DNA of 64,000 nt from NCBI RefSeq assembly GCF_900103455.1, contig NZ_FNHI01000015.1, positions 1-64,000 of the forward strand, read 5' to 3'. Origin of the DNA: Streptomyces wuyuanensis (lineage in GTDB: Bacteria; Actinomycetota; Actinomycetes; Streptomycetales; Streptomycetaceae). Within the stretch, counting starts at the first letter, position 1; the number at the start of each line of letters is the position of its first letter. This document shows, piece by piece, positions 42,801 through 50,792 of this stretch. A program made the translations under genes and the position numbers. The notes beneath the pieces were generated by a model. The model was not told where the DNA came from. It saw only the letters and a list, made by a program, of their open reading frames with translations, and searched no databases.

Positions 42801-43040
42801 GCGCTGCTGGGCCCGGCGACGCCCGCGTCGTACGTCGAGCACGAGGAACTCCTCGCCGGCGGTGTCGAACTCGACTGGCGCCGCACCTCCGACGGGGTCA
42901 TCCACGCCGCCACGCTGGAGGGCGTCGCCGCCGGTCTCGCCTGGGCCGCGGGCCAGTGGCCCCGCCGCTTCGAGGTGGCGGCGCTGCTCGAGGACCCGTC
43001 GCGAACGGCCGAGCTGGCGCGGGACCGCTGGTTCGACTGA
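39891..43040 (+). CDS. Sacsin/Hsp90-like GHKL ATPase-domain protein, 1049 aa
   Basis: From a GTG with GGAG 6 nt upstream. The N-terminal 250 residues form an Hsp90/sacsin-type ATPase: N-box VIVELAQNAADAAAR at 51-65 (Asn58 binds Mg-ATP), then TLVAANTGTPLDAAGVESLS (D/G box), and a lid with GRFGVGFAAVLAVSD at 115-129. The remaining 800 residues are Leu/Asp-rich helical repeats with many acidic runs and few recognisable motifs. Sacsin-repeat proteins act as chaperones in eukaryotes; bacterial relatives are uncharacterised, and some GHKL relatives take part in anti-phage systems. This one is alone, so no system is implied. Cytoplasmic. Confidence 0.8.
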   Translation: MSVRTTEGADPFGTARLRRGVLDAWGASPARFREDANAEEDLALGGYRDRVIVELAQNAADAAARAGVPGRFRLTLDRGTLVAANTGTPLDAAGVESLSTLRASAKREDDRTAVGRFGVGFAAVLAVSDEPAVVGRHGGVRWSLAEARELAAQAAQASPGLGDELRRRDGDVPLLRLPLPAEGTAPDGYDTVVILPLRDGTAEDLVGRLLAGIDDALLLTLPGLTEVVVETPEGVRTLRRSQHGDHVHVEDSARGLNRWRVVSHHGPIEPALLADRPVEERLRPHWTVTWAVPVDGEGMPVYPATAPVVHAPTPTDEPLGVPALLIASLPLDTARRHPAPGPLTDFLVRRAADAYAELLGDWKPVGTGLIDLVPGPLGKGALDGSLRAAILELLPRVAFLAPAAPSDDVVALRPLEAEVVEGAGAETVRVLADVLPTLLPAGLERRVELRSLGVARVPLTEAVDRLAGIERDPSWWWRLYDSLAGVDPERLSGLPVPLAGTGAAAGEGMAGDEDEEPRPRRAPRTTIGPRQVLLPTAETPGGLARFGLKVAHQDAAHPLLEKLGALPATPRAVLTTPQVRAAVAASLEDGDGLWDEDAPDSEELAEIVLALVRDAGLEPGDEPWLGALALPDEDGELAPAGELVLPGSPFASVMREGELALVDAELADRWGEQPLAACGVLANFALVRATDVVLDPDELEPREGDFAEPDDAGLLDAVDVWCEDVLDRLADTPVPPVATEIAAVRDLDLVDDDRWPQALALLARPPLRDALTQPVRVLLPDGTTETVRPYTAWWLRGHPVLGGRRPAGLRSSGGDPLLVGLYDSADATGFEDEQVLHALGVRTSVAALLDEPGGAAELLGRLADPDRPVTPSQLHALYTALADLDPEQVTLPDDLRAVVDGEVRVVDAADALVADAPDLLPLTAGRPLLPVSPERAADLAELFQVGRLSEAVEAEVTTVGEEHDVPDSVHALLGPATPASYVEHEELLAGGVELDWRRTSDGVIHAATLEGVAAGLAWAAGQWPRRFEVAALLEDPSRTAELARDRWFD

Positions 43041-43060
43041 GGGCCCGCGTTCCGGAGGCC

Positions 43061-43083
43061 GGCCGGGGCGTTCCGCCCCGGCC
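43061..43083. terminator. Bidirectional terminator
   Basis: GGCCGGGGCG (43061-43070), loop TTC, CGCCCCGGCC (43074-43083). It ends the sacsin-like gene (+) and the P-type ATPase gene (-), whose stop is 8 bp away. Confidence 0.75.
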
Positions 43084-43091
43084 GCCGGTCC

Positions 43092-45545
43092 TCAGGCCGG
43101 GAAGCGGCGGTCCACCCAACGCCACGCGAACTCCAGGACGGCCGCGGCGACCGCGGCGATGGCGACCGCCGCCCACGGCATCGTGGTGCCCACCAGCCGC
43201 AGGGCGAAGAAGTCCTGCAGCCACGGCACCATGAGGACGATCAGGAAGGCCAGGCCCATCGACGCGACCAGGCCCACGCGCCACCAGGTGTAGGGGCGGG
43301 CGACGATCGCCAGGACCCACATGGCGACCAGGAACAGCGTCAGCGTCGCCGCGCTGGTCTCGGCGGCCAGTGCGCCGGGGCCGCTGTAGTGGTGCCGGGC
43401 GAGGAGGTACGTCGTGAACGTCGCGCCCGCCGCGACGATCCCGCCGGGGATCGCGTACCGCATCACACGGCGTACGAAGTGGGGCTGGGCGCGCTCCTTG
43501 TTGGGCGCGAGGGCCAGGAAGAACGCCGGGACGCCGATGGTCAGCGTGGACAGCAGGGTCAGATGCCGGGGCAGGAAGGGGTACTCGACCTGGGCGCAGA
43601 CCACCAGGACCGCCAGCAGCACCGAGTACACCGTCTTGGTCAGGAAGAGCGTGGCGACCCGGGTGATGTTGCCGATGACGCGGCGGCCTTCGGCCACCAC
43701 CGACGGCAGCGTGGCGAAGCTGTTGTTGAGGAGAACGATCTGTGCGACGGCCTTCGTCGCCTCGGAACCGGAGCCCATGGAGACGCCGATGTCGGCGTCC
43801 TTGAGGGCGAGGACGTCGTTGACCCCGTCGCCCGTCATCGCGACCGTGTGGCCGCGTGACTGGAGCGCGCCGACCATGTCCCGCTTCTGCTGCGGCGTGA
43901 CGCGGCCGAAGACGGCGTTGGCGGCGAGCTCGTCGGCCATCGCGTCCCGCTCTGCCGGCAGCTTGCGGGCGTCCACGGTGTCCGCGGCGCCCGGCAGACC
44001 GAGCTTGCCGGCCACGGCGCTCACCGACACGGCGTTGTCGCCCGAGATGACCTTCGCCGCGACGTCCTGCTCCTCGAAGTAGCGCAGGGTGTCGGCCGCG
44101 TCGGGCCGCAGCCGCTGCTCCAGGACGACCAGCGCGGCCGGCCGGGCGCCGGCGGCCACGTCGGGGTCGTCGAGCTCGCCCGCGGCGCGGGCGAGCAGCA
44201 GTACGCGCAGGCCCAGCTCGTTGAGTCCGTCGACCTCACGCAGGGCCGGGGCGCCGGGGGGCAGCAGTACGTCGGGCGCGCCGAGCAGCCAGGTCGAGCT
44301 CTGCCCGTCGCCCTCGCTGAACGCGGCGCCGCTGTACTTGCGGGCGGACGAGAACGGCAGGGACTCGGTGCAGCGCCACTCCTCACGGTCCGGATAGGCC
44401 TCGATGATCGCCTGGAGGGAGGCGTTGGGCCGCGGGTCGGACTCGCCGAGCGCGCCGAGGGCGGTGCGTACGTAGTCCTCGTCGCAGCCGTCGAGCGTGC
44501 GCAGCTCGGTGACGTCCATACCGCCCTCGGTGAGGGTGCCGGTCTTGTCGAGGCACACCACGTCGACCCTGGCGAGGCCCTCGATCGCGGGGAGTTCCTG
44601 GACGAGGCACTGCTTGCGGCCGAGCCGGATCACGCCGATCGCGAAGGCGACGGAGGTCAGCAGGACGAGCCCCTCGGGGATCATCGGCACGATGCCGCCC
44701 ACGGTGCGGGCGATCGAGTCCTTGACGTTGTCGCCCTTGACGACGAGCTGGCTGACGATGAGGCCGAGGGCGGTCGGGACCATCATCCAGGTGACGTACT
44801 TGAGGATCGTGGAGATGCCGGAGCGCAGCTCGGAGTGGACGAGGGTGAAACGGGAGGCCTCTTCGGCCAGCTGGGCCGCGTAGGCCTCGCGGCCGACCTT
44901 GGTGGCGGTGAAGGCGCCGCCGCCGGCGACGACGAAGCTGCCGGACATCATCCGGTCCCCGCGCCTCTTGAGGACCGGGTCGGCCTCGCCCGTCAGCAGC
45001 GACTCGTCGACCTCGAGGCCATCGGCCTCGGCGACCTCGCCGTCGACCACGACCTTGTCGCCCGGTCCGAGTTCGATGAGGTCGCCGAGCACGATCTCGG
45101 AGGTGGACACCTCGCCGGAGGCGCCGTCGCGGCGGACGGTGGGTTTCGCCTCGCCGATGACGGCGAGCCCGTCGAGGGTCTTCTTGGCGCGCAGTTCCTG
45201 GATGATGCCGATGCCGGTGTTGGCGAGGATGACGAAGCCGAACAGGGTGTCCTGGAACGGCGCGACGAAGAACATGATCACCCAGAGCACGCCGATGATC
45301 GCGTTGAAGCGGGTGAAGACGTTGCCCCGGATGATGTCGGCGGTGGAGCGACTGCTGCGTACGGGGACGTCGTTGACCTCTCCGCGCGCGATGCGCTCGG
45401 CGACCTCGGCGGCGCTCAGCCCGCGCGGCCGGTGCCGCACGGGCGGCGCCACGGGGTGTACGGGGTCGAGCTCCGCCCCCGCGTCGATGACCGGGCCGCC
45501 ACGCGGCTCGGCTCCGTCGCTGCCGATCTCCGACCGCTGAGTCAT
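43092..45545 (-). CDS. P-type cation-transporting ATPase (CtpE-like, probable calcium uptake)
   Basis: 817 aa. Order: N-terminal cytoplasmic segment, two membrane helices (about 75-115), A-domain with DESLLTGEADPV (TGE), helices 3-4 with GGIVPMIPEGLVLLTSVAFA (P-E-G-L in M4). Then phosphorylation site CLDKTGTLTEGG (Asp333), nucleotide domain (FSSARKYSGAAF), hinge GDGVNDVLALKDAD, and six C-terminal helices. The IPEGLVLL form and overall pattern resemble mycobacterial CtpE, a calcium transporter important for envelope integrity. The best Shine-Dalgarno GGAGG is only 1 nt from the ATG, so the start may differ. Confidence 0.9.
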   Translation of the reverse strand: MTQRSEIGSDGAEPRGGPVIDAGAELDPVHPVAPPVRHRPRGLSAAEVAERIARGEVNDVPVRSSRSTADIIRGNVFTRFNAIIGVLWVIMFFVAPFQDTLFGFVILANTGIGIIQELRAKKTLDGLAVIGEAKPTVRRDGASGEVSTSEIVLGDLIELGPGDKVVVDGEVAEADGLEVDESLLTGEADPVLKRRGDRMMSGSFVVAGGGAFTATKVGREAYAAQLAEEASRFTLVHSELRSGISTILKYVTWMMVPTALGLIVSQLVVKGDNVKDSIARTVGGIVPMIPEGLVLLTSVAFAIGVIRLGRKQCLVQELPAIEGLARVDVVCLDKTGTLTEGGMDVTELRTLDGCDEDYVRTALGALGESDPRPNASLQAIIEAYPDREEWRCTESLPFSSARKYSGAAFSEGDGQSSTWLLGAPDVLLPPGAPALREVDGLNELGLRVLLLARAAGELDDPDVAAGARPAALVVLEQRLRPDAADTLRYFEEQDVAAKVISGDNAVSVSAVAGKLGLPGAADTVDARKLPAERDAMADELAANAVFGRVTPQQKRDMVGALQSRGHTVAMTGDGVNDVLALKDADIGVSMGSGSEATKAVAQIVLLNNSFATLPSVVAEGRRVIGNITRVATLFLTKTVYSVLLAVLVVCAQVEYPFLPRHLTLLSTLTIGVPAFFLALAPNKERAQPHFVRRVMRYAIPGGIVAAGATFTTYLLARHHYSGPGALAAETSAATLTLFLVAMWVLAIVARPYTWWRVGLVASMGLAFLIVLMVPWLQDFFALRLVGTTMPWAAVAIAAVAAAVLEFAWRWVDRRFPA

Positions 45546-45653
45546 GCCTCCGACGGTACGGGGACGCGCGCCCCTTCACCCCCCGAGCCGCGGATTCGGC
45601 CATGACGGGAACGGGGTCTGCGGTGGGCCGGACGCGCGGGCGGAGCGGGCCCG

Positions 45654-45914
45654 TCAGTGGGCGTCGTGCGCGGCTTCCGCGCGCTTGATGGCCGCGTCGC
45701 GCTTGCGCACGTACCAGATGCCGATGAGGCCGAGTCCGCCACCGGCCAGACAGGTCCACACCCACCAGTCCAGCTCGCGTTCGGCGAACCAGCCGTAGAA
45801 GGGGACCTGGACCAGGAAGAGGACGAACCAGAGGATCGTGCCGCCGGTGATGGTGGCGACGACCGGCCCCTCCAGGGGCTCGGGTGCCTCGTGCTTGGGG
45901 GTCCACTTCGCCAT
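45654..45914 (-). CDS. DUF2530 membrane protein
   Basis: 86 aa. Two membrane helices (about 22-43 and 52-70) with the family pattern PEPLEGPVVATITGGTILWF and VWTCLAGGGLGLIGIWYVRK, then a basic tail KRAEAAHDAH. TACACT lies exactly 6 nt before the ATG and no Shine-Dalgarno is present: a probable leaderless transcript. Unknown function. Confidence 0.88.
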   Translation of the reverse strand: MAKWTPKHEAPEPLEGPVVATITGGTILWFVLFLVQVPFYGWFAERELDWWVWTCLAGGGLGLIGIWYVRKRDAAIKRAEAAHDAH

Positions 45915-46123
45915 GCGGTCAGTGTAGGCGGCACTCCTGCGGCCCTCGACGGCGTCCTCGGGGACCGCGAAGGGCCTGGCCCACGCGTGTCTACGCGCGG
46001 AGATACCGATCTTCGACTTATACGTTCATACTGAAACGGTTTGTGCCCGACCGGTTTTCTTCGTATGAACACCCAAGGAACCGGTCGCAGTCAGCTCCCC
46101 GCACCACCTCGACGAGGACTCGT

Positions 46124-47590
46124 ATGCCCCCCACGGCCACCGCTCCCGCGGACGTCCGGCAGCCGCAGCGGCCCGACCCCGGTTCCCGTGCCCTCGGCAG
46201 GCTCGACCGCTACTTCAAGATCTCCGAGCGCGGCTCCACGGTCGCCCGCGAGGTTCGCGGCGGCTTCGCCACCTTCTTCGCCATGGCGTACATCGTCGTG
46301 CTGAACCCGATCATCCTCGGCAGCGCCAAGGACATGTACGGGCACCAGCTCGACGGCGGCCAGCTGGTCACCGCCACCGTGCTCACCGCCGCCTTCTCGA
46401 CGCTCCTCATGGGCGTCATCGGCAACGTCCCGATCGCCCTGGCGGCCGGTCTCGGCGTGAACACGGTCGTCGCCCTCCAGCTCGCCCCGCGCATGAGCTG
46501 GCCCGACGCCATGGGCATGGTGGTCCTCGCCGGCCTCGTGGTCATGCTGCTGGTGGCGACGGGCCTGCGCGAACGGGTCATGAACGCGGTGCCGCTCGGC
46601 CTGCGCAAGGGCATCGCGATCGGTATCGGCCTGTTCATCATGCTGATCGGTCTCGTCGACTCCGGCTTCGTCTCCCGCATCCCGGACGCAGCCCACACGA
46701 CGGTCCCGCTCCAGCTCGGGCTCACCGGACATCTCTCCGGCTGGCCGGTCCTGGTCTTCGTCCTCGGCGCCCTGCTCACGCTCGCGCTGATCATCCGCAA
46801 GGTGCCGGGCGCCATCCTGGTCTCCATCGTCGTGATGACGGTGGTCGCCGTCGTCATCCAGCTGGTCGCCCAGCTCCCCGGCAGGGCGTGGGGGCTGACC
46901 GTGCCGGAGTGGCCGGGCAATCCCGTCGCCACCCCGGACTTCGGGCTCGTCGGCCAGGTCAGCCTGTTCGGCGGGTTCGAGAAGGTCGGCCTGCTCACGG
47001 GCGCGCTGTTCGTCTTCACCGTGCTGCTGTCCTGCTTCTTCGACGCGATGGGCACCATCCTCGGCGTGGGCGACGAGGCGAAGCTGATGGACGAGAAGGG
47101 CAACTTCCCCGGCATCAACAAGGTGCTGATCGTCGACGGCGTCGCCGTCGCCGCGGGCGGCGCCACCTCCTCCTCCGCCAACACCTGCTTCGTGGAGTCC
47201 ACGGCGGGCGTCGGCGAGGGCGCGCGCACGGGCCTCGCGTCCGTCGTCACGGGCGGGCTCTTCGCGGTGGCGCTGTTCCTGACGCCGCTGGCGACGATGG
47301 TCCCCTCCCAGGCGGCGACGCCCGCGCTGCTCGCGGTCGGTTTCCTGATCCTCGCCGGGTCGGTCAAGGACATCGACTGGAGCGACTTCACGATCGCCGT
47401 GCCGGCGTTCCTGGCGATGGTGATGATGCCGTTCACCTACTCGATCACCAACGGCATCGGCATCGGCTTCATCGCCTTCAGCGTGCTGCGGCTCGCGGTG
47501 GGGCGCGGCCGTGAGGTGCCGGTCCCGATGTACGTCGTCTCCGCTGTCTTCGTCTTCTACTACGCGATGCCGGCCCTGGGCCTGACCTGA
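46124..47590 (+). CDS. NCS2 family purine permease (AzgA-like)
   Basis: 488 aa with 13-14 membrane helices. It imports hypoxanthine, guanine or adenine by proton symport. The start RLDRYFKISERGSTVAREVR is typical of the AzgA/GhxP branch. Then GGFATFFAMAYIVVLNPIIL, ALAAGLGVNTVVAL (substrate half-helix), FVFTVLLSCFFDAMGTILGV (FFDxxGT motif) and ATSSSANTCFVESTAGVGEG (second half-helix). GAGGA lies 5 nt before the ATG. Confidence 0.93.
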   Translation: MPPTATAPADVRQPQRPDPGSRALGRLDRYFKISERGSTVAREVRGGFATFFAMAYIVVLNPIILGSAKDMYGHQLDGGQLVTATVLTAAFSTLLMGVIGNVPIALAAGLGVNTVVALQLAPRMSWPDAMGMVVLAGLVVMLLVATGLRERVMNAVPLGLRKGIAIGIGLFIMLIGLVDSGFVSRIPDAAHTTVPLQLGLTGHLSGWPVLVFVLGALLTLALIIRKVPGAILVSIVVMTVVAVVIQLVAQLPGRAWGLTVPEWPGNPVATPDFGLVGQVSLFGGFEKVGLLTGALFVFTVLLSCFFDAMGTILGVGDEAKLMDEKGNFPGINKVLIVDGVAVAAGGATSSSANTCFVESTAGVGEGARTGLASVVTGGLFAVALFLTPLATMVPSQAATPALLAVGFLILAGSVKDIDWSDFTIAVPAFLAMVMMPFTYSITNGIGIGFIAFSVLRLAVGRGREVPVPMYVVSAVFVFYYAMPALGLT

Positions 47591-47645
47591 GCCGGGTCCT
47601 TAAGCCCCCGGTCGGCCCCGCCCCATCCGGGCGCGGCGGCCGGCC

Positions 47646-47909
47646 TCACGTCGCCTTGCCGCGCCCGGTGCCGGACGGGCCGGGGTCCTCGCGCGGCCCC
47701 GGCAGCTCCGGCACCGGGCCGTAGAACTTCTCCGTCTCGTCGACGGCCGCCTTGAAGCGCTCGTCGAAGTCGTCGCGAACGAGCGTCCGGACCACGTAGT
47801 CCTGGACGCTCATTCCGCGTCTGGCGGCATGCTCCCGGAGCCGGTCGAGCAGCTCGCCGTCCATCCGCAGGCTGAGCACTGCCGATGCCCTCGATGCTGT
47901 CGTTGCCAT
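47646..47909 (-). CDS. Ribbon-helix-helix (CopG/Arc-like) DNA-binding protein
   Basis: 87 aa from the ATG at 47909 (ATG at 47921 is an alternative). Residues 9-50 form the RHH fold: strand SAVLSLRMD, helix GELLDRLREHAARRG, then MSVQDYVVRTLVRDDF. A C-terminal tail (ETEKFYGPVPELPGPREDP) resembles the toxin-binding arm of antitoxins, but no toxin gene adjoins. Nested inverted repeats at 47942-47983 upstream are a likely operator. Role: autoregulator or orphan antitoxin. Confidence 0.8.
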   Translation of the reverse strand: MATTASRASAVLSLRMDGELLDRLREHAARRGMSVQDYVVRTLVRDDFDERFKAAVDETEKFYGPVPELPGPREDPGPSGTGRGKAT

Positions 47910-47941
47910 GCCGGCCAGCATCGTTGGCCGGAACCGATCGG

Positions 47942-47983
47942 TGCGTCACTTTCCGAATCCCTCTCACTCGTTTGAGTGACGCA
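47942..47983 (-). promoter_or_regulatory. Nested inverted repeats upstream of the RHH gene
   Basis: TGCGTCACT (47942-47950) and AGTGACGCA (47975-47983) form a perfect 9-bp pair, enclosing CACTC-GTTT-GAGTG (47965-47978). The GTGAC/CACTC half-sites look like RHH protein operators. About 33 bp upstream of the RHH start. Confidence 0.55.
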
Positions 47984-48008
47984 TCCATCCGGGGTACAAC
48001 CCAGTGGT

Positions 48009-48038
48009 CATTAGCATGGGTAATGAGTTACGCTAATG
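48009..48038 (+). promoter_or_regulatory. Candidate MarR operator overlapping its promoter
   Basis: CATTAGC (48009-48015) and GCTAATG (48032-48038) form a perfect 7-bp inverted repeat with an inner GTAA-TGAG-TTAC palindrome (48020-48031). The repeat covers the -10 TACGCT (48029-48034) and abuts the start codon, as expected for MarR autorepression. Confidence 0.65.
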
Positions 48039-48041
48039 AAC

Positions 48042-48479
48042 ATGCCTGACCTGTCCCACGGCGACGACGTCGCCGCCGTGAACTCCCTGCGCTCGGCCGT
48101 CATGAGGCTGGGCCGGCGCCTGAAGCACCAGCGCGTCGACGAATCGCTGAGCCCCACCGAGATGTCGGTGCTGGGCACGCTCGCCCGCTGCGGCTCGGCC
48201 ACCCCCGGTGAGCTGGCCCGCAAGGAGCACGTCCAGCCGCCGTCGATGACACGCATCGTGGCGCTGCTGGAGTCCAAGGGGCTGGTCCGGCTGGAGCCGC
48301 ATCCCGAGGACCGCCGGCAGAAGGTGGTCAGCCAGACCGAGCAGGCCGAGGCCATGCTCGAGGAGTCCCGCCGCAAGCGGAACGCCTGGCTGGCCACGCT
48401 CGCCGAGGGCCTGGACGAGGAGGAGTGGGCCAAGCTGCGCGCGGCCGCCCCCGTACTGGAGAAGCTCGCCCACCTGTAA
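48042..48479 (+). CDS. MarR-family transcriptional regulator
   Basis: 145 aa from the ATG at 48042 (ATG at 48036 also possible). A winged helix lies at residues 36-110: LSPTEMSVLGTLARCGSATP, ARKEHVQPPSMTRIVALLES and the wing LEPHPEDRRQKVVS with the conserved DxR. A C-terminal dimerisation helix follows. TACGCT lies 7 nt before 48042 and there is no Shine-Dalgarno sequence, so it is probably leaderless and autorepressed through the overlapping palindrome. The MFS exporter 28 bp downstream is the likely co-regulated gene. Confidence 0.92.
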   Translation: MPDLSHGDDVAAVNSLRSAVMRLGRRLKHQRVDESLSPTEMSVLGTLARCGSATPGELARKEHVQPPSMTRIVALLESKGLVRLEPHPEDRRQKVVSQTEQAEAMLEESRRKRNAWLATLAEGLDEEEWAKLRAAAPVLEKLAHL

Positions 48480-48506
48480 CCGACCAGCCCGAGGAGGCGA
48501 CCTCTT

Positions 48507-49874
48507 TTGAGTTCGGGACCCGGAGCAGACTCCGCACCCGCACCGAAGCCCCACGACGACAACGACACGAACGGCACGGCCCCGGGAGACGCACCGGCGG
48601 GCAAGGGGACGTTCTCCTCGCTCAAGGTCCGCAACTACCGGCTGTTCTTCACCGGAGCGATCGTCTCCAACACGGGCACCTGGATGGCCCGCATCACCCA
48701 GGACTGGCTCGTCCTCAGCCTCACCGGCTCGTCCGCCGCCGTCGGCATCACCACGGCCCTGCAGTTCCTGCCGATGCTGCTCTTCGGCCTGTACGGCGGA
48801 GTCATCGCCGACCGCTACCCCAAGCGCCGGCTCCTGCTCTTCAGCCAGGGCGCCCTCGGCCTCTGCGGGCTCGCGCTCGCCGTACTCACGCTCTCCGGTG
48901 AGGTCCGGGTCTGGCACGTCTATCTGGTCGCCTTCCTGCTGGGCATGGTCACGGTCGTCGACAACCCGACCCGACAGTCCTTCGTCTCCGAGATGGTCGG
49001 GCCGGGGCAGCTGCGCAACGCCGTCAGCCTCAACTCCGCGAACTTCCAGTCGGCGCGGCTCGTCGGGCCCGCGGTCGCCGGTGTGCTGATCACCGCCGTG
49101 GGCAGCGGCTGGGCCTTTCTGCTCAACGGCCTGTCCTTCCTCGCGCCGATCGCGGGCCTGCTGCTGATGCGCCCGGCCGAGCTGCACCGGACCGAGCGGG
49201 TGCCGCGCGGCAAGGGCCAGCTCAGGGAGGGCCTGAAGTACGTCGCCGGCCGCCCCGAGCTGACCTGGCCGATCGTGCTCGCCGGATTCATCGGCACGTT
49301 CGCCTTCAACTTCCCCATCTGGCTGACGGCCTTCGCCGACAAGGTCTTCCATGCGGGCGCGGGGACGTACGGCCTGTTCAACACCCTGATGGCGGCCGGT
49401 TCCCTGGCCGGCGCCCTGCTCTCCGCCCGCCGCGGCTCCTCGCGGCTGCGGATGCTCCTAGGCGCCGCGGCCCTGTTCGGCGTGCTGGAGATCGCGGCCG
49501 CGCTCTCGCCCTCCTTCTGGGTCTTCGCGGTGCTGCTCGTCCCGATCGGCATGGTGGGGCTGACGGTGAACGTGACCGCGAACTCGTCCGTCCAGATGGC
49601 GACGGACCCGGTGATGCGGGGCCGGGTCATGAGCCTCTACATGATGGTCTTCGTCGGCGGTACGCCGCTGGGCGCACCGCTCGTCGGCTGGCTCACGGAC
49701 ACCTACGGCGTACGGGTCGGCATGGCCACGGGCGGCGCGGTCGCGGTGATCGCGGCCGTCACGATCGGCCTGATCCTGGTCAGGGTCGGCGGTATGCGCC
49801 TGAAGGTGGACCTCCGCCCCGGGCACCGGCACGTACGGATGGTCCCGCGTGAACGACTGACGGCGGCGGCGTAG
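48507..49874 (+). CDS. MFS transporter (DHA3 / EntS-like exporter)
   Basis: 455 aa from a TTG with GAGGAGG upstream. Twelve helices. Features: FSSLKVRNYRLFFTGAIVSN, TGTWMARITQDWLVLSLTGS, YGGVIADRYPKRRLLLFSQG (motif A) and VDNPTRQSFVSEMVGPGQLR. This is the DHA3 (MFS_3) pattern of drug or siderophore exporters. It forms an operon with the MarR regulator, so it probably exports a compound that the regulator senses. The N-terminal 35 residues are disordered. Confidence 0.92.
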   Translation: MSSGPGADSAPAPKPHDDNDTNGTAPGDAPAGKGTFSSLKVRNYRLFFTGAIVSNTGTWMARITQDWLVLSLTGSSAAVGITTALQFLPMLLFGLYGGVIADRYPKRRLLLFSQGALGLCGLALAVLTLSGEVRVWHVYLVAFLLGMVTVVDNPTRQSFVSEMVGPGQLRNAVSLNSANFQSARLVGPAVAGVLITAVGSGWAFLLNGLSFLAPIAGLLLMRPAELHRTERVPRGKGQLREGLKYVAGRPELTWPIVLAGFIGTFAFNFPIWLTAFADKVFHAGAGTYGLFNTLMAAGSLAGALLSARRGSSRLRMLLGAAALFGVLEIAAALSPSFWVFAVLLVPIGMVGLTVNVTANSSVQMATDPVMRGRVMSLYMMVFVGGTPLGAPLVGWLTDTYGVRVGMATGGAVAVIAAVTIGLILVRVGGMRLKVDLRPGHRHVRMVPRERLTAAA

Positions 49875-49944
49875 GGGGCGGCCGGGAGGACGGGAGCGGT
49901 TCGGCCGGCACCCGGGCCGAACCCGTCGCTGCCAGACTCGGAGC

Positions 49945-50514
49945 ATGAGACTCTTCGCCGCCGTGCTGCCGCCCGACGAGGCCCTGCGGGAGCTCGGGCG
50001 GGCCGTGGACCGGCTGCACGCGCTGCCGGGGGCGGACGGCCTGCGCTGGACCGGGCGGCCGGGGTGGCACTTCACCCTCGCGTTCATGGGCGAGGTCGAC
50101 GAGGCTCTCCTCCCCGACCTGCGCGAACGGCTCGGACGGGCCGCACGGCGCAGCGACGGGTTCCGGCTGCGGCTGCGCGGCGGAGGCCACTTCGGCCGGC
50201 GCACGCTCTGGGTGGGCGCGGCCGGCGGGCTCGACGCCCTGCGGATGCTCGCCGAGCGCACGGACGCGGCCGCGCGGCGGGCGGGCGTCGCGATGGAGGA
50301 GCACCGCCGCTACCACGCCCATCTGACCCTCGCCCGCACCCGCACCGACACGGACCTGCGCCCGTTCGTCGACGCCCTGGCGCCCTTCGAGGGCCGGCCG
50401 TGGACGGTGTCCCGGCTGCTGCTCGTCCGCAGCAATCTGCCGGGCGGCGGCCGTCCGGGGGAGCGGCCCCGCTACGAGGAGACCGGCAGCTGGTCCCTCG
50501 GCGGTGCGGACTGA
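49945..50514 (+). CDS. thpR: RNA 2',3'-cyclic phosphodiesterase
   Basis: 189 aa of the 2H phosphoesterase superfamily (LigT/ThpR). The two HxT/H motifs are WHFTLAF near residue 42-48 and YHAHLTLAR near 128-136. The sequence opens MRLFAAVLPPDEALRELGRA. It hydrolyses 2',3'-cyclic phosphates at RNA ends in the cytoplasm. No clear Shine-Dalgarno sequence precedes the ATG; it stands alone. Confidence 0.92.
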   Translation: MRLFAAVLPPDEALRELGRAVDRLHALPGADGLRWTGRPGWHFTLAFMGEVDEALLPDLRERLGRAARRSDGFRLRLRGGGHFGRRTLWVGAAGGLDALRMLAERTDAAARRAGVAMEEHRRYHAHLTLARTRTDTDLRPFVDALAPFEGRPWTVSRLLLVRSNLPGGGRPGERPRYEETGSWSLGGAD

Positions 50515-50600
50515 CGCGGGACGGCAGCGGACGCCGGGACGCCGTCGCGGAGCGGCGCCCCCCGCGCGGGAACCCCGGACCGGCCCGTTAGGCTCAAAGG

Positions 50601-50690
50601 GTGGACCCGAAGACCCGTAACCGGATCATGGCCGGTGTGCTCGTGCTGATGTTCGCCGTCGTCGCGGTGGCGGCTGCGCTGGGGCGCTGA
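50601..50690 (+). CDS. 29-aa small membrane protein
   Basis: Reads VDPKTRNRIMAGVLVLMFAV then VAVAAALGR. A polar basic N-terminus and one membrane helix (11-28). TAGGCT lies 6 nt before the GTG, so it appears to be a leaderless mRNA. It matches a tiny conserved Streptomyces membrane protein that annotation often misses. Function unknown. Confidence 0.65.
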   Translation: MDPKTRNRIMAGVLVLMFAVVAVAAALGR

Positions 50691-50757
50691 GCGCGCTCGA
50701 GGGCGGCGAGGGGCACTCGGGGAGGGCCGGGGGGCCGAGCCGTGCCGGTCCGCCCTT

Positions 50758-50777
50758 GCTTCGAGCGGACTCGAAGC
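50758..50777 (+). promoter_or_regulatory. Perfect palindrome upstream of the aldo-keto reductase
   Basis: GCTTCGAG-CGGA-CTCGAAGC, 8-bp arms, ending 15 bp before the ATG at 50793. A strong operator candidate for a dimeric repressor controlling the reductase. Confidence 0.55.
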
Positions 50778-50792
50778 AGTTGGCTGAGGCCC

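Noticed and set aside
39891..43040. Anti-phage defence system built on the GHKL ATPase and Uma2 genes
   Set aside because: The genes are far apart, lack partner nucleases or sensors, and sit among core genes.
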